Origin: Ancylostoma caninum | Lineage: Eukaryota > Nematoda > Chromadorea > Rhabditida > Ancylostomatidae | Assembly (NCBI GenBank): GCA_037903475.1 | Contig: JBAJFG010000513.1 | Span: forward strand, 1-64,000 | DNA length: 64,000 nt | Reading direction: 5' to 3' | In this document: piece after piece, positions 1 through 12,335 of the stretch | Position numbering within the stretch: position 1 is the first letter of the stretch | How the letters are laid out: every line of letters begins with the position of its first letter | The notes under the pieces: model-generated | Told to the model about the DNA's origin: nothing | The model's database searches: none | The model's input: the letters and a program-made list of their open reading frames with translations, nothing else | Program-made: the position numbers and the translations under genes

Positions 1-92
1 AAATTTCTCTAAAAAAAGGGGAAAATGTCATGGAAAATGCCGTTGGAAACGACTTTTTTTGACAAAAATCCTGCTTAGATTTGAATTTTACC

Positions 93-176
93 TTCCCAGA
101 CATCCACTCGACAGATTCCGGTTGAAGCTTTTCTTTCCCAGACAGCCACTCGACAGATTCCTCTTGAAGCTTAGTT
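93..176. repeat. Two-copy 42-bp tandem repeat
   Basis: Two adjacent 42-bp units share the core ACTCGACAGATTCC followed by TTGAAGCTT; they differ at a few bases. No coding content is visible. Confidence 0.75.
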
Positions 177-308
177 TCCTTTTGTAACTGTGCAAATAAA
201 GGTCGACCCTCTCTAGAAGGCCCTTCTATGTATGTTTGCCTTGACTTTTTCAACTTGAGTTGATACAAACGTCTAGAAATGCAAGAAAAGAAGTTTACGA
301 TAAAGTAA

Positions 309-1075
309 CCTGGCCCGGGTGCACCAATGGGTTGGGTAATCGCATACCTGTTGGTGTGGTTACATAGAGTGTAGGTATGCATTTTGATAGGTGCAAGTGA
401 AGAGTGGCTTTGGGTACGTTAACATGTCTACCATAAGGAGGTTCATAGATCAATCTTGTTCCTGTATGGAGCTGAAGGATTCCCATACAGACTCTACATT
501 GAAGAAGCGTTGGTTGTAGGGTAACGAAACAAATTCGCTGCCTCAAATCCTTTCGAATGTTGATATACGCACGCATCATTGAAGTTACCCATGGTAAAGG
601 TGTTGACGTTCCCAGATTTACCCTTTACCTGTCACCCATCAAAATGGTTGCTCATACATGACCTGACATTGTCTTTACCCACCTGTTACCTCATGGGTGT
701 AAGATTGCCATTTGTCCCTTCAATCTATGCATCAACGTATCGTCATTGAGATCGCATTTATAACTGAGATTACCCAGGGTAAACGTGTTAGCACACCCAC
801 CCTAGCTTTATCCATCGTTAAAACGAGTGTCAACATGTTTACTCTGGGTAACCTCATTTGTGCATCCAGTTTCAGCAGCAAGTACTTTATGGATGAACCT
901 AGGTGCATCATTGAAATTACCTATGTTTTGGTTACTATGTTGACGTGCCCAAATATGCCCTTTGCTTGGCACATCAACATGTTTACCCATATATGACGTT
1001 GTTTACAGCCAACTGCTATTCTTGATTAATTTGTCCAGTAGGTATGAGATTACCCACTCTTGCAATAATGCTTCA
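309..1075. repeat. Cluster of four palindrome-family elements
   Basis: Four pieces of one dispersed family lie end to end: an inverted copy at about 309-440, then copies at 572-733, 768-870 and 903-1070. Each carries a GATTACCCAKGGTAAAC-type arm, a middle with TTTACCC and GGCACCCATC, and an inverted arm with TGTTTACCC, ending in GATGCATC or its complement. The open frames over this stretch are low-quality and follow the repeat, so I call no gene here. Confidence 0.7.
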
Positions 1076-2795
1076 TGGCCGTGGTTTTCTTCTGCAGGGG
1101 ATAGAGTGGTACTTTCCCTCGTGGAGAGCTTCAAATTTGAACAACAGTACTTTCTGTATGGGTCGATTAGATCTCCACACTTTGTTGAGGAATGGGAATT
1201 ATTTTTTTATTTCTTTGTAAAGTATTTGAGTCAAGTACCTTCTTTCCTTCTGAAGCTGAACATACATTATGGTATAGGGTTTTTTGTAAACTTTTATAGC
1301 AATATACTAGGCTTTATTAATTGAGCACCCAGAAAATCCAGAAGTCGTCGAGTGAAGAAGTGAAAATCTACTGGCGACAAAATTGTTATACTATTTGTGA
1401 TCGCTGTTCAGAAAACACTCTTATCCAAATCGTGTCAACACATCATATTTACTCTCTCCATCCCACGTAAATACGCACATTGCTAGTGTCCGCAGCTCTT
1501 TAACCTGTGAACATCAAAAGTACGCAATTTCACGGATCACAGACCATGACCTAATTGTTCTAAGTGTGTTTATGAGCAGTTTGAGCCGAAGCTTCCGCAT
1601 CGCCCTGAAGTGGACCCACCACGCCCCCGTTGACAAATTCACTCCTCTGGACATACATAGATCACATAGACACGTGGGTGATCTGACAGGTGGGTGACAA
1701 CGGGGGAAAGTGCACGTTCCGTACCACCTGGGGATGTAGGAATATACGCGGGTTCTACTGTTGTACTCCGACTTCTGCCATCATTGTGAACTTCCTTCAT
1801 TGCTCTACAAAAACCTCCCGTGTAGGAAGAAATCCTGGGAAATTCATGTTTCCCCTCCGGGATCATATTTCATCCGGGATCATATTCATCATAGGCGTAT
1901 TCGTCTTTGAAATTTACCCTACTCCTGACATTCGTCAAGAAAGTTTACCCATTCCTCATGGGGTTGAAAATCGGGCAGCCCACGCCTGTCTACAAGTGGG
2001 TGACTTTAGTAACTATGTGGCTGATTACCCTGTGGTAAAGCTTTATCATTATTTGCAATGACGAATACTGCCCAGGGATTCATACTTACCCTTAATTGTC
2101 TTCATCTAACTCGTTGTCCAAACACATTCCTGCCATCTCTGGATTCTTCAAGTTCTATGCACATCCTAGATCCTGCGTAATTATCCACTATTTCATAGTG
2201 CAACACATTTGCACAAGTCATTATGCATCTTTTTCCATACGACATGACCTTAGGCGTTGGACCTTTTCCCTTCTGGATTTACCCTCACCACAGCCCCATC
2301 GAATATATGCTCATAGTCATCTCATCTGTAGGTGGCCAGCTAGTCCGCATCATAAACACAGTAATTATAAGCCGATATTCACAAATCTCACTGTGGTTAT
2401 AAATACACGATCCCTATCCCTGTCCCCATTGTGCATTGATTCCTACTGTCCACAACATCCGTGACCACGTGAAGGTATTGACAACGGAGGTAGACTCTGA
2501 AAGAGAAGATGACGTCCCTATGTCTTAATCTCCAATCGATCGATATATCGATTTTCGCTCACCATATTCATCCCTTTTTGAACGCCACATGTATTTCTTC
2601 CACGTGCTGTTGTGGTTACACTCGATCAGTAGCAGTATTCTTCATCATGCTGGACGTGATCCAAGCCTAGAATTACCGGCAGTACTTACCCACTACACCT
2701 TTGAATTTGGACCGCGTCCAGTGAGCAGACTTTTGGAATAGACAGTGAGCGTTCACTAGACTTTTACAATGAGCCTTCGCCGGACTTTTGAGTCT
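1076..2795. other. Intergenic, no gene recognised
   Basis: AT-moderate sequence with short frames only. A faint palindrome-family remnant may lie at about 1900-2080, where TTTACCC and CTGTGGTAAAG recur. Nothing resembling a known protein or RNA was found on either strand. Confidence 0.5.
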
Positions 2796-2796
2796 C

Positions 2797-2905
2797 GATG
2801 CATCACTGAGATTACCACTGGGTAAACGTGTTGACGCCCATGTTAACTATGGGTAAACTTGGATGGTTTCAACACGTTTACCCAGGGTAATGCCAATGGT
2901 GGGTA
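2797..2905. repeat. Palindrome-family element, type A
   Basis: Complete short element: GATGCATCACTGAGATTACC and GGGTAAACGTGTTGACG on the left, CAACACGTTTACCCAGGG on the right in inverted order. This is the compact form of the family, about 110 bp with imperfect arms, the shape expected of a MITE or foldback repeat. Confidence 0.75.
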
Positions 2906-4325
2906 CGACCCATAGGAACGCAAATAAAACGGTCTCTGAGAAGCTATCGTGCTTCCGAACAACTATTTACAGCCATAATAGTTACCTGTGTGTGTGCATC
3001 AAAAAACATTATTATATTTACTTCCGCTGCTTCTTAACAACACGCACCACAAAATCAGACATCGAAGCCATCGTCGACGGTTTCGTCTCACTCGAATTAG
3101 TATCCATGTAATTCTGGGGCTGTATGGCTGGACAACAACGAGCGAAATGTTTTCGAGAAACAGCTCACGTCGGATGTGGCTCAACGCTGAAGAGCTGCTT
3201 AGTTCCTTGCCGACGACGCTTGTTATTGACGTTCGCTTCAGATACACAAAAATAAGGAACTGTTCAGAAACCAGCCACTGGAGATGTTTTTGAACAACAA
3301 TTTACTTGGAAAACAAGTGCTTATAAATAGCTTCAGTTCTCTAAATTCCCATGAAAACCCTGAATTTCTGTATTTGTTGGGATATACCTGAGTTTCTCGT
3401 CTTCGTTGAAAGCGCCACAGCTCAGGTGCCAGAACTTAGCACAGTTAGACAGTCTTTAACCCTTACTTCATGTATACTTTTTTTTACTGGAGGGTTCACA
3501 TTATTAATTTGTTTTTTTTTCTTTGAATTGCACTCTAATGGACGAGTTTTCCAGGCAAAACAAGTAATTTGAGGTGTGGAAGGAAGGCTGTTCCACAAAT
3601 TTACCTTTAGGGTATTCAAAACCCTCTTTTCTTATTGTTCATTGCTACTCTGAACATCCAAGCTTGTCCACGTGTAGTTCAGCTGCACGAAAATGGTGAA
3701 CGAGTTATCGCTATAGGATGAAGCTTCAACCCTCCAATCTCAGGGCAGTGGCTCCGCCCCGATTCCTCCCTTTGTGCACTAATTTTACCTAAGTATTTTA
3801 AAGCAGAGAGAGAGCCAGACAGTTGGCGCAATTACTCGACTATCGTCACTACTGAAATGGACTATACGAACGGAAGCTGTTTTATTTTCCTCTCAATATT
3901 TTTTACATGAGCTGGAGACATCATACGCTTTCGACTAGTGATTCACAGTGCTCCCATGCTATCAGTAATTAGTGGGATTACCATTTTTACCGTGTCTGAG
4001 TCTCTACGGATGAGTTTGTAAACAAAGTTCGATAACCGTGTTTAATGCTGGCCCCGCCCACATCCTATTTACTTCACTTCCTTGTTTTGTTTACTATCCG
4101 TTTCAGTGAGTTCCTACTTGTAATACATACCTACAACATAGTTTGTGTTTACTGACGCAGGTTGTGTTTACCGACGCAGGTCTGGCGTCTGTCTTCCAAG
4201 TCCACCTTCCAGAATTTTCTCTATTCAAATCCGGTCATGCAGCTATTCTCAATCCACTTATTCGTCTTGTTCGTTTGGTTTTCATCTTGGTGAAAAAATA
4301 ATAAAATAATAATAAATTGTTAATA
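2906..4325. other. Intergenic, no gene recognised
   Basis: Short overlapping frames near 2990-3290 are open on both strands and match nothing I know. A 19-bp unit (core GTGTTTACYGACGCAGG) is repeated twice at 4143-4180. No other structure is visible. Confidence 0.5.
4143..4180. repeat. 19-bp unit repeated twice
   Basis: TTGTGTTTACTGACGCAGG is followed at once by the same unit with one T-to-C change. It lies about 145 bp outside the mariner left end and is not part of it. Confidence 0.7.
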
Positions 4326-5562
4326 TTGGGGTGGTCAGAAAGTCTTGAGCCGTTTGACACCTTTTTTTTCTTTATTTTATTATTCAGCACACAATGAATT
4401 TTACTTAACAATATAATCATCATCATTAGCCACTACAATGTCCCACCTAATGGGCAGATCAGCGATCCCCTTTTCCCAGAACTGGGGAGACTGGGAGTCA
4501 AAGAAGTCGCTGACCGCCCTTCCAACATCTTCAAGTTTGGTGAATTATTTCTTAGCCAGGAATGCCTTTGCGAAACAAATGATAATCAGAGGGGGCAGTA
4601 TCAGGGGAATAGGGTGGATGGGGAACCGTGTCCCAGCCCAGCTCCTCCAACTTTTCACGTGTCTCTTTAGCTACATGGGGCTTAGCGTTATCGTGGAGCA
4701 GGTGGACAAAAGCTCGTCTCGGCCGTCTTTCTCGAACAGCGTCCGCTAATTTCTGGAGCTGATTGGCGTAAACGCTACCGGTGACGGTGTGTCCTTGCGG
4801 GAGCAGCTCGTGATACAGCATTCCTCGCGAATCCCAAAAGCAGCAAAGGAGACACTTCTTGGGGTGAAGGTCCGATTTGGCTTCTCCTTGAGGGAGCCAC
4901 AAGGCACGACGCGTATTGGAATCGTAGAGGACCCAACTCTCGTCTCCGGTAATCAGATCCCTCAGAAACTCCTTTCGTTGAGGGCGGAGAAGGAGAGACT
5001 GACAAATGGATATCCGGATGAAGCGCGTACTATCGGTCAAGACATGAGGGATCCATATAGTCAGCACTTTTCTGTAGCCGAGGACCTGAAGGCGACTGAG
5101 GACTGTTTGATGGCTACATCTGAGTCTCGTCGCAAGACTGCGGGTGCTAACTTCCGGGTCCTCTTTGACGGCGCCAAGAATGACAGAGTCTTCCACCTTG
5201 AGGGGGCGTCCCAACCGAGGATTGTCTTCGAAGTCCGTATCTCCTCCTTCGAAGCGAGCGAAACAGCGTTTGACAGTGCTGATGGAAGTAGTGTCTTCTC
5301 CTAATGCGTTGTTAATGTTGCGAACGGTTTCCGTTGCTCCAGTGCCACGGCGCCATTCATAGAAGATAATCGCTCGAATGTGCACTTGTGGAATTGACAT
5401 CGTAATTAAAGTTAAGAAAGACAACCTGGGTATATATACCTATCGTTTTCCAGAGTGATACTGATAGAGGATGATACCACATGGTAGGTCGTGGTACCGG
5501 TCAAGAATCGAAAGTTTTGAAACTTTTAAAAAAATCGGCTCAAGACTTTCTGACCACCCTAA
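4326..5562 (-). mobile_element. Mariner-family DNA transposon, full length, inactive
   Basis: A 1237-bp element bounded by inverted ends: TTGGGGTGGTCAGAAAGTC on the left and, on the complementary strand, TTAGGGTGGTCAGAAAGTC on the right. The match continues through TTGAGCCG. TA dinucleotides at 4324-4325 and 5563-5564 are the expected target-site duplication. Length, TIR size, TA target and a DD34D transposase on the minus strand all fit the mariner group of the IS630/Tc1/mariner superfamily. The element is broken inside its transposase gene, so it could only be moved in trans. Confidence 0.92.
4401..5424 (-). pseudogene. Mariner transposase, frameshifted near the C-terminus
   Basis: The open part (4552-5424, 290 codons; the second Met at residue 9 is the likelier start) has an N-terminal helix-turn-helix half with the family-like CFARFEGGDTDFED and GRPLKVEDS stretches. 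The catalytic triad is D161 (TGDESW), D245 (LLHDNAKPH) and D280 (SPDTAPSDYH). The last two are 34 residues apart, the mariner DD34D signature. Just after the YHLFRK stretch the frame is lost and a stop follows. Homologous C-terminal sequence (SDFFDSQSPQFWEKG...) continues in another frame, with one more in-frame stop, down to 4401. All three acidic residues survive but the tail does not, so I call it a young pseudogene. Confidence 0.9.
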
Positions 5563-5564
5563 TA

Positions 5565-7430
5565 TAATGTGGAGGTTTTGCATAGAAAGGAAAATGCTAA
5601 AACTCGTTAAAGAGTGTAACCCATTTGCCCGTTTCGTTTTCTTATTCACATACGGGTAAATAGAGTCAAAACTTAGCTCCTCCCGGGAACGTCCCGTCAG
5701 TATGGCGAGGAGGAAGTTAACCATAACAGATAGAGAGGACTTAGAAAATTTTACTTTATAATTGAACCCCTCACGGAGGAATTCTAGGATAAGTTAAGCA
5801 TTTCTAATTCTATCTACATCGATGCAAAAGTTATATCTCTGCAGCAAAAGTATCTCAAAATTAACATCCGACCGCTTATCCTAAAGCCCCAGCACTACTC
5901 CCTCCTGTCGCCTCACGTCTTTGACTAGAGAAGAAATTAAAAAGCGCTACTTTTCTAAAAACGCAACAGCGCAAGTCACCATCTCCTTTTCTATGCATGG
6001 TGTGTCATTAGTTCCCGCCATCGCATTTAGATGTAGCATTCCAGAAAACCGCATCTAATACCTCTGCTAAAAAATAGGGCAAAATAAGGTCTTGCTGTTG
6101 GTTCTTTGAGTTGTACTCCTCCGCTCTGGCAACGTAAGCCGCCTACGGGTGATTTCTTGAGCCATACCTACTTTATAAGCTGGTTTATAGTTGAAATAAA
6201 ATTGTTCTTGTAACCAGTGAAGGACTGGAGATAGTAAGAAAAAGTTTTTGAGAAGACTATCCAGAATACAAACACCGTTCTCATTTCAAGGAGTGATATA
6301 TAATCTCTCGAGAAAATGCTCTATTCCAGGGAAATATATGGGGAGTAAAGCACTATGTATATCTGGGGAAAACGGCATCACAGGGTCCTGCGACTGGCCA
6401 ATTGGATCTGCTGACCAATCGCAGAGCTCGATAGCACCCCCTCTTTAGAAATGACACCCCACACCTGAATTCTGAGCTGAAAAGCTCTTGTAACAGCTTA
6501 AAAATATCTAGAAATGCGATTTTCTTCCTCTTACGGATTCTTCTTACGGATGAGAGTGTCAGGGTGCGAGAAAAACGAAAGAATTGTGGAATGAAGTACC
6601 GGTGGCGAGTGGGCGGAGCATACCCGCGGACGAAATTCTTCTTCTTCCTTTCTTTCTCCTCCAGTTTCCCATTCTGAAATCACATAAGGTAAATATGGTA
6701 AATATTCCTGATTCAATCGCTCTAGAAAAGTAAAAGTAATCGAGGATATGTGGTTGAGAAGTGCCGTGGAGCGAAAGGAAACCAGATGAGACTAGTTTTT
6801 CACGTGGTTAACAACTTTTGATCTCGGGCCGATAATCGGAGACCATGCGAGAACTGGTCCCCAGTGGTGTCTATGCTGCTACCTTCACCCCACCCTTTCG
6901 TCCTACGTTCAAGAGGAAGAGGATAAAATTGTCAGTCTACGTGACAGTTACATCCGGACCACACATGATATGTTAAGCCATGTTTCTCTGTTGCGCACTC
7001 CCTAGTCAACATGCCATTTCTTTAGTTTATTCAGAAACCTCATCTTTCCGCCTTGGCCCCGCCCACAGTTTCCCCGAGGGTAGAGGCTCGGAAACGTTTT
7101 TTCGGCACTTTTGCATGAATTCATGTGCACCATTGTGATCAGCAGCTTCTGAATATTCTTCCCATATGGGAATCTCAAAAATGATTCTAAGATAGGATGA
7201 TGCCTCCTGGAAAGCTGCGAAATGACAATCTTCCCGGAAACTCTCATAGATCTGCAACGTGTTTTGCTTATCATCAGGAGTTTTTTATTTGTTTTTCCCC
7301 AGATTTTGTTCCTTAGCAGACTAATAGCAATCTTACAACTTGGTGGTCACCTAAAAAAAAACATTGAAAAGCCTAAAAGGGGATTTTCTCTAGGTGATAC
7401 CTAAAATTGAGGCATAGATTTAGGACAGCA
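5565..7430. other. Intergenic, no gene recognised
   Basis: AT-moderate DNA. The stretch near 6408 (GCTGACCAATCGCAGAGCTC) closely matches one at about 19287 inside the FOXP intron, so part of this region is probably an old dispersed repeat. The box CGAGAACTGGTCCC at about 6848 recurs at about 33016 and 33741. No coding exon was recognised. Confidence 0.45.
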
Positions 7431-7541
7431 TGCATCATTGAGAATACCCAGGGTAAGCATGTCAACACAGCACAAATTTGCCCGCATTTAACGAAGGTGC
7501 CAACATGTTTACCCTGGGTAATCTCGATGACGCAACCAGGC
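7431..7541. repeat. Palindrome-family element, type A
   Basis: GCATCATTGAGAATACCCAG at the left and CATGTTTACCCTGGGTAATC followed by GATGACGCA at the right form the imperfect inverted arms; the middle holds CACAAATTTGCCC. Same layout as the copies at 2797 and 49480. Confidence 0.75.
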
Positions 7542-9604
7542 CCAGGGGTTCTCCCGCGCTATTCACCAAGAAACGTGGACCACACAAACCCCGCTTCCCT
7601 TATAGTATTGTGAGCAGCTGCGTGCCGCTCTCGTTTTTTCACGGGAGACACGTCGCTCATGTGCGCGATGTGTGAAAATATTTAATAACATAATATTGAA
7701 TAACAAATGACATCGCGTTCTTAAAGGGCATCGACAACAACGTGCGAGCGAGCAGGCGCGCGCGCGCGTTCGTATGCATGCGTGTGTGCGTCAGCAAACG
7801 GATAATTATTAGTGGGAATTAGAGTACACGAGCATTTTCGCTGCGTTACTCCCTGAACTGTTCTCGAATTGCTCTTCCCTGTAGTATATTAACAAGCACT
7901 TTCCATTTTAGTTACAATGGGCGGAGCCAATGAGAGTGCTACTTGGTGCTAGTTGGACACAGCTTCCATGGGTAACAGTTGCATGTGGAAATAAAACGAA
8001 AAACTATTTGAATAAGTTAACAGCCTCATCCATACCCACAACTTTCAAGAACAGACATCCTAATTTTTGAATTCCCGCGCTTCCGAGGAATGTCCTGCCC
8101 ACAGCCAAACCCACTGCACTTAACCATTACTATCCCTCAGGACTAACTCTAGTTGTGGATGTTGAGTGCCGAAAAGTGTGGGACGGCACAACTCGTCCAT
8201 CTGACATCTCTCATATTATTTAGCAACAAAGCAGGGAATATCCACAGAGGAGTAAGCGGCTTTGGGGCAAAGGCGACAGACAGCCAATAGCAGGCATCAG
8301 GACCGCCCACATTTCCGACAATCTGTGGCCCTTGGTCACTAGCAAATTGGGAACGTGAAGCGTGCAGGGGACAAGACTGCTGGAAAATTTTGTTCATAAG
8401 AATATTCAGAATATTTATGAAGGTATGTATCCCAGAATGAGTTTTCCATCTCTAAAAAAACAGAGGAGAGACACAAACATTTAATTTATTAAGAATTTTA
8501 GCAAATCTTCATCCTTAAAGTAATAATGAAGAAAGAAAAATGTAGACAAAACGACATATTTTTGGCGCTTCTGCTCACATCAATGAACATACAAACAAAC
8601 AAACAAGTAAATAAATGAAATGAATATATGAATGAATAACTAAAAAAATAAATGGAAACGCAAAGTTTCGCGCAAATTTTTGCGTGATTCCTGCAGATAA
8701 ATTCTTAGGAGAAAAATGCATTTCTTCATTCGTCACCACGCTATACTTGATGGCAGTGTTGTCTTGCAGTTGCTCGCACTACGGTCGAAGCGACGCGGCT
8801 GCGACGCGGCTTCGACGCGGTCGCGCGTACCTCTGATCTGCACATGGTAACCAATCCCTTCGACTATACCTAGATGAGAGCTGAATTGTTCTAAGCCACT
8901 GGAATAAATCTCTTAGTTTGGTTCAGTTCGCAAAAAGTCAACCTGGCCGCGTCGCAGCCGCGTTGCAGTGTTGTCTCTAGAGCAACCAATTTGCCAAGGA
9001 CTACGGATTATGACAGTCACTATGTACTATTGCCTTTGGACCATGATAAGATACATAAATAACAAAATATAATATACCCTAATGAGCAGTACATTACCTG
9101 AGCTCACGAGCAAATGTACAAATTCCCTATTTTAGACGTTCGAGCACATTTTTTCACGTGTAAGCTCTCAAAAATCAACGGATTGTAGGCGCCTCATGTG
9201 TCTGCCCTCTGATTTTGAAATATCCTTTGACATTTAGCTCACTACATGTCCTTATGTAATGATTATTTGTGGTTTATTTTTAAGCACAAAGTGTTTGTGA
9301 TTTAACGTCGACTTTTTGCGGCTTTGAATGGAGATAGATTGAGATACGAGTTTATTTTCTCGATTTTTGATTTCTAAAACATTCTTCTGTGTCAAGGTTG
9401 ATAATAATGCTGGGACAAACTGTTCCTGGAACTTTTCGTTCCCAGTTCTTTTTCCCGCGGGCAACACTAAATGACTCCCTCGGCGAGAACACCATAAAGG
9501 ACAAGCCGATAATTTCAAGTTTTCTAGGAAAAACATGCCCTCTAAAGCTCATTATAGCCTTTTATAATAGCCCTATGATCTTCTTCGTTTCAAAGAACAC
9601 TTCA
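7542..9604. other. Intergenic, with a CpG-rich block and a GC hairpin
   Basis: A CpG-rich block spans about 7600-7800 and includes an alternating (GC)n run near 7757-7769 that could adopt Z-DNA. A long GC-rich inverted repeat lies at 8790-8966 (listed separately). The rest is AT-rich, with no recognised gene. Confidence 0.5.
8790..8966. repeat. GC-rich inverted repeat (hairpin)
   Basis: A 21-bp arm at 8790-8810, built of GCGACGCGGC twice around a T, is matched in inverted orientation at 8946-8966 with one mismatch, leaving a 135-bp AT-moderate loop. Both sides also carry CAGTGTTGTCT nearby (about 8754 and 8966), but in direct orientation. This may be a small foldback element. Confidence 0.7.
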
Positions 9605-11322
9605 GGACAACTACCACGAGAGCTGTGACGCTAAAAATGATGTGTAGGTGTTTGATCACGTTTGTCGGTTTTTCTTCCTGGCGCTCAGACCGCATTTGGG
9701 GATAAGAAGTGATGGTTTTAGCTAGTAATCCAGGCGTAATATCTATGGATTAGGGACAGGACAACTGCCACAAGAGGAAAAACCTCATTATAATAACAAA
9801 CGTGGTGGTCTAATTCAGAAAACACTCAAGCATTTGCTTCCAAGGTTTTTTCTTTCGAATTTTTGGACAACTGTAACAAATTGCCGAGCCGGCATACAGC
9901 AATTGACACATGACAACTGTCACAAAAGCTGCTATAAAAACTACCATAAATCCATGCGAACAGGATCATCGGCAGGTACTATAGAGAGCGTGACGCACAC
10001 AAAGGTATTTTTGTGTGGGGTGACACAAGCCTAGTAATTATCGTATGTCAATGAGGAAAGAAAAGGGACGTGGGATGTCTCCGTCGTGGTTCTTGTGCAA
10101 TTGCACACAACGCCATCGTCTTGAAAAGCGCTAGTATTCCACTGGAGAAACTCTATAATTGAGAAAAAAATTTGTGTGCAACAGTTGTGTCAAGATCTTA
10201 GTAAAATTAGTCATAGAAGTGTTGCATTTATTTGGACAACTGCCACAAATATGAGTAAGCAGCCGAAATTATAAAACTTTAGTCACTAATATGACTCAGG
10301 TGATGTTTTGCTTCGACAACTGTCACAGATCACAGAGTTGTGTTCAGCAAACTGGCGGCTACCTTTAGAAAAGTTGTAAATTTCGCGGCTGTTATGTTAT
10401 CACACACGTGCGAAGGACAACTGTAACAAATGTTGTAGCCTTGGCAACTTGGAGTTGAGTGTTAGAAAACGCTGAAATGCGCTTCGACTTTCCACTACTT
10501 AAGCTATCATCGGCGAAAGTACAACTAGCACAGGTGCAACAAACTCACAGATTTTACTGAAGCAAGAACTCTACTGAAATTTTCCATTCTAAGCTGAATA
10601 CTACTGGACAACTGCTACAGATCTCACAAACGGTGCTATTACCTATGGGATGCATTCTCATTGTTTACTTGTGGGAGCATATTTTCTAGAGGAATTTTTA
10701 GCGAAAAAAGGCATAGATTTATGGCGGACAACTGTCACAACTGGATGACTGCCCAGAAATTTTCATACATAGCGCTTACTCAACCCCAATCTCTGCACAT
10801 AGCCCGCAAACTGTCACAAATGCCACGAGTGGCACTACAGGATCATTTAGCCTCAAGGCACTTGGTTTACCTGTTTGTAAGAGGATACTTCCTGGAGAGA
10901 TGTGTGGCAGAAGGGGTGTAGATTTGTAGCGGACAGCTGTCACAACTCGCGACATGGTTCAAAAGCGAAAATTTCTGAATTATACCGCTTATTTAGCAAC
11001 AATTGCTGCAGATAAATTTCGAACTGTCACAAACAATTTTTTGGGCTGGACAACTGTCACAAGCTGCGACACTGACGTATAAGGAGATCCCTTGGACTGT
11101 ACTGTTTTCTGATTGTGTGATTTTTCCTCGAGTCTGCAAACTGTCACAAATCCCACTAAGCTCTACCGAATCATCTCGCCACAGGGTACATGGTCAGGCA
11201 CATGGTTGGGAACTTACTGAGAAATTACAGTCAACTCCTTATATGGCTAATTATACGTGGGTGTTACAGTTTCTTCCCCGTAACTAGTGATTTCTGACGT
11301 GTTATCGGGCAACTAGCACAAA
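9605..11322 (+). repeat. Array of 16 GGACAACTGTCACAA-like boxes
   Basis: A box of about 16 bp, consensus GGACAACTGTCACAAAT, recurs on the plus strand only. The starts are 9605, 9759, 9865, 9911, 10234, 10314, 10415, 10519, 10606, 10726, 10806, 10931, 11020, 11048, 11136 and 11307. Most spacings are 80-125 bp. The ACAACTG and final ACA positions are the most constant and the middle varies (TC, TA, CC, GC, CT). Flanks are only weakly alike: the units at 10712 and 10918 share AGATTTRTRGCGGACA and then ATACCGCTTA-like sequence, and those at 10806 and 11136 share a further 40 bp. It looks like an old tandem repeat of about 100 or 200 bp in which only the box has stayed conserved. Identity unknown. 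Confidence 0.75.
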
Positions 11323-12049
11323 TCACGTTCTCTGAACATCTCTTCCTCTTTGAGCATTCCGTTGTTTTCCCTCTCGCATCAGTTCTCAACGAACACTGCA
11401 CCAATAAACACCACACAACAATAAGTGTCGCCCCGCCTCTTTTTGATCCGTAGTCGTCCCCTTCGTGGCCGACGGTTGCGGACTATTCCAGGCTACTCTT
11501 CGTGAAACATTGTCGTCGTCGCTGTAGCTCGAAGCGAGGCGGGGGGGAGGGGGGTGGCAGCGGCGACTCGACGCGACGCGACGGACGGACGGGGGGCGTC
11601 GTGCTTGCTGCGGCGAGTGCGCGCGCGTGTGTATGTGTGGTGTTATTTTCGAATGCCCGAATGCGTGTATGTATGTGTGTTGTCTGAGTGGCTCGGTGTG
11701 GCGCTACCGTAATCCTGCGTGGCGGGCGACGGACGACGTCGCCGCCGCGCGCGCGCGACGACGTCAAAAGTGCATCTGGGGGGTGTGGCGTCCATGTCGG
11801 GCAGTGATGCAGAGCTGTGTCTGCGCTCTACGCCCAGCACACACTCTCTCCGCCCACTTGTTTACATTTTCGGGCGCTCCGACCGGGTAAACATCGAGTA
11901 AACAGGGGCGGGCGGGGGCATTTGTCACCAGCACACCGCGCGCCGCTCGTCCCACCACACTCCACCGACCGGGGCGTCGCATGGCTCAGGTCAGCGCCTT
12001 TATACGAGCTGTTCTTGTGCTATACCTTTCTCTGTCTGCACGTCTAATC

Positions 12050-12088
12050 CTCTCTCACTCTCTCTCTCTCTCTCTCTCGCTCTCTCTC
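12050..12088. repeat. (CT)n microsatellite
   Basis: Nearly pure CT repeat with two interruptions, about 250 bp upstream of the proposed ATG. A matching (CA)n run lies at about 12559-12577. Confidence 0.9.
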
Positions 12089-12335
12089 CAAATCGCTTTT
12101 TGGTTGCACTAGAGCCGTGGCGGGGGGGGGGGCGATGTTTATGTGTACTTCGGGTCGTTCGGAGGCGTTTCCGATGTACTTTGCGGAGTGTGTGCGTGTG
12201 TGTGCGAGTGCTGTGTGTGTGTTAATGCTTACCTGTCGTTGTGGCGCATTCGTACCGCCGCCGTCGTCGTCCGCGTCGTCGTCGTCGCATTCGCAGCCGC
12301 CGTCGCAGTCGCAATTGCGTCCTCTACACACCAGC

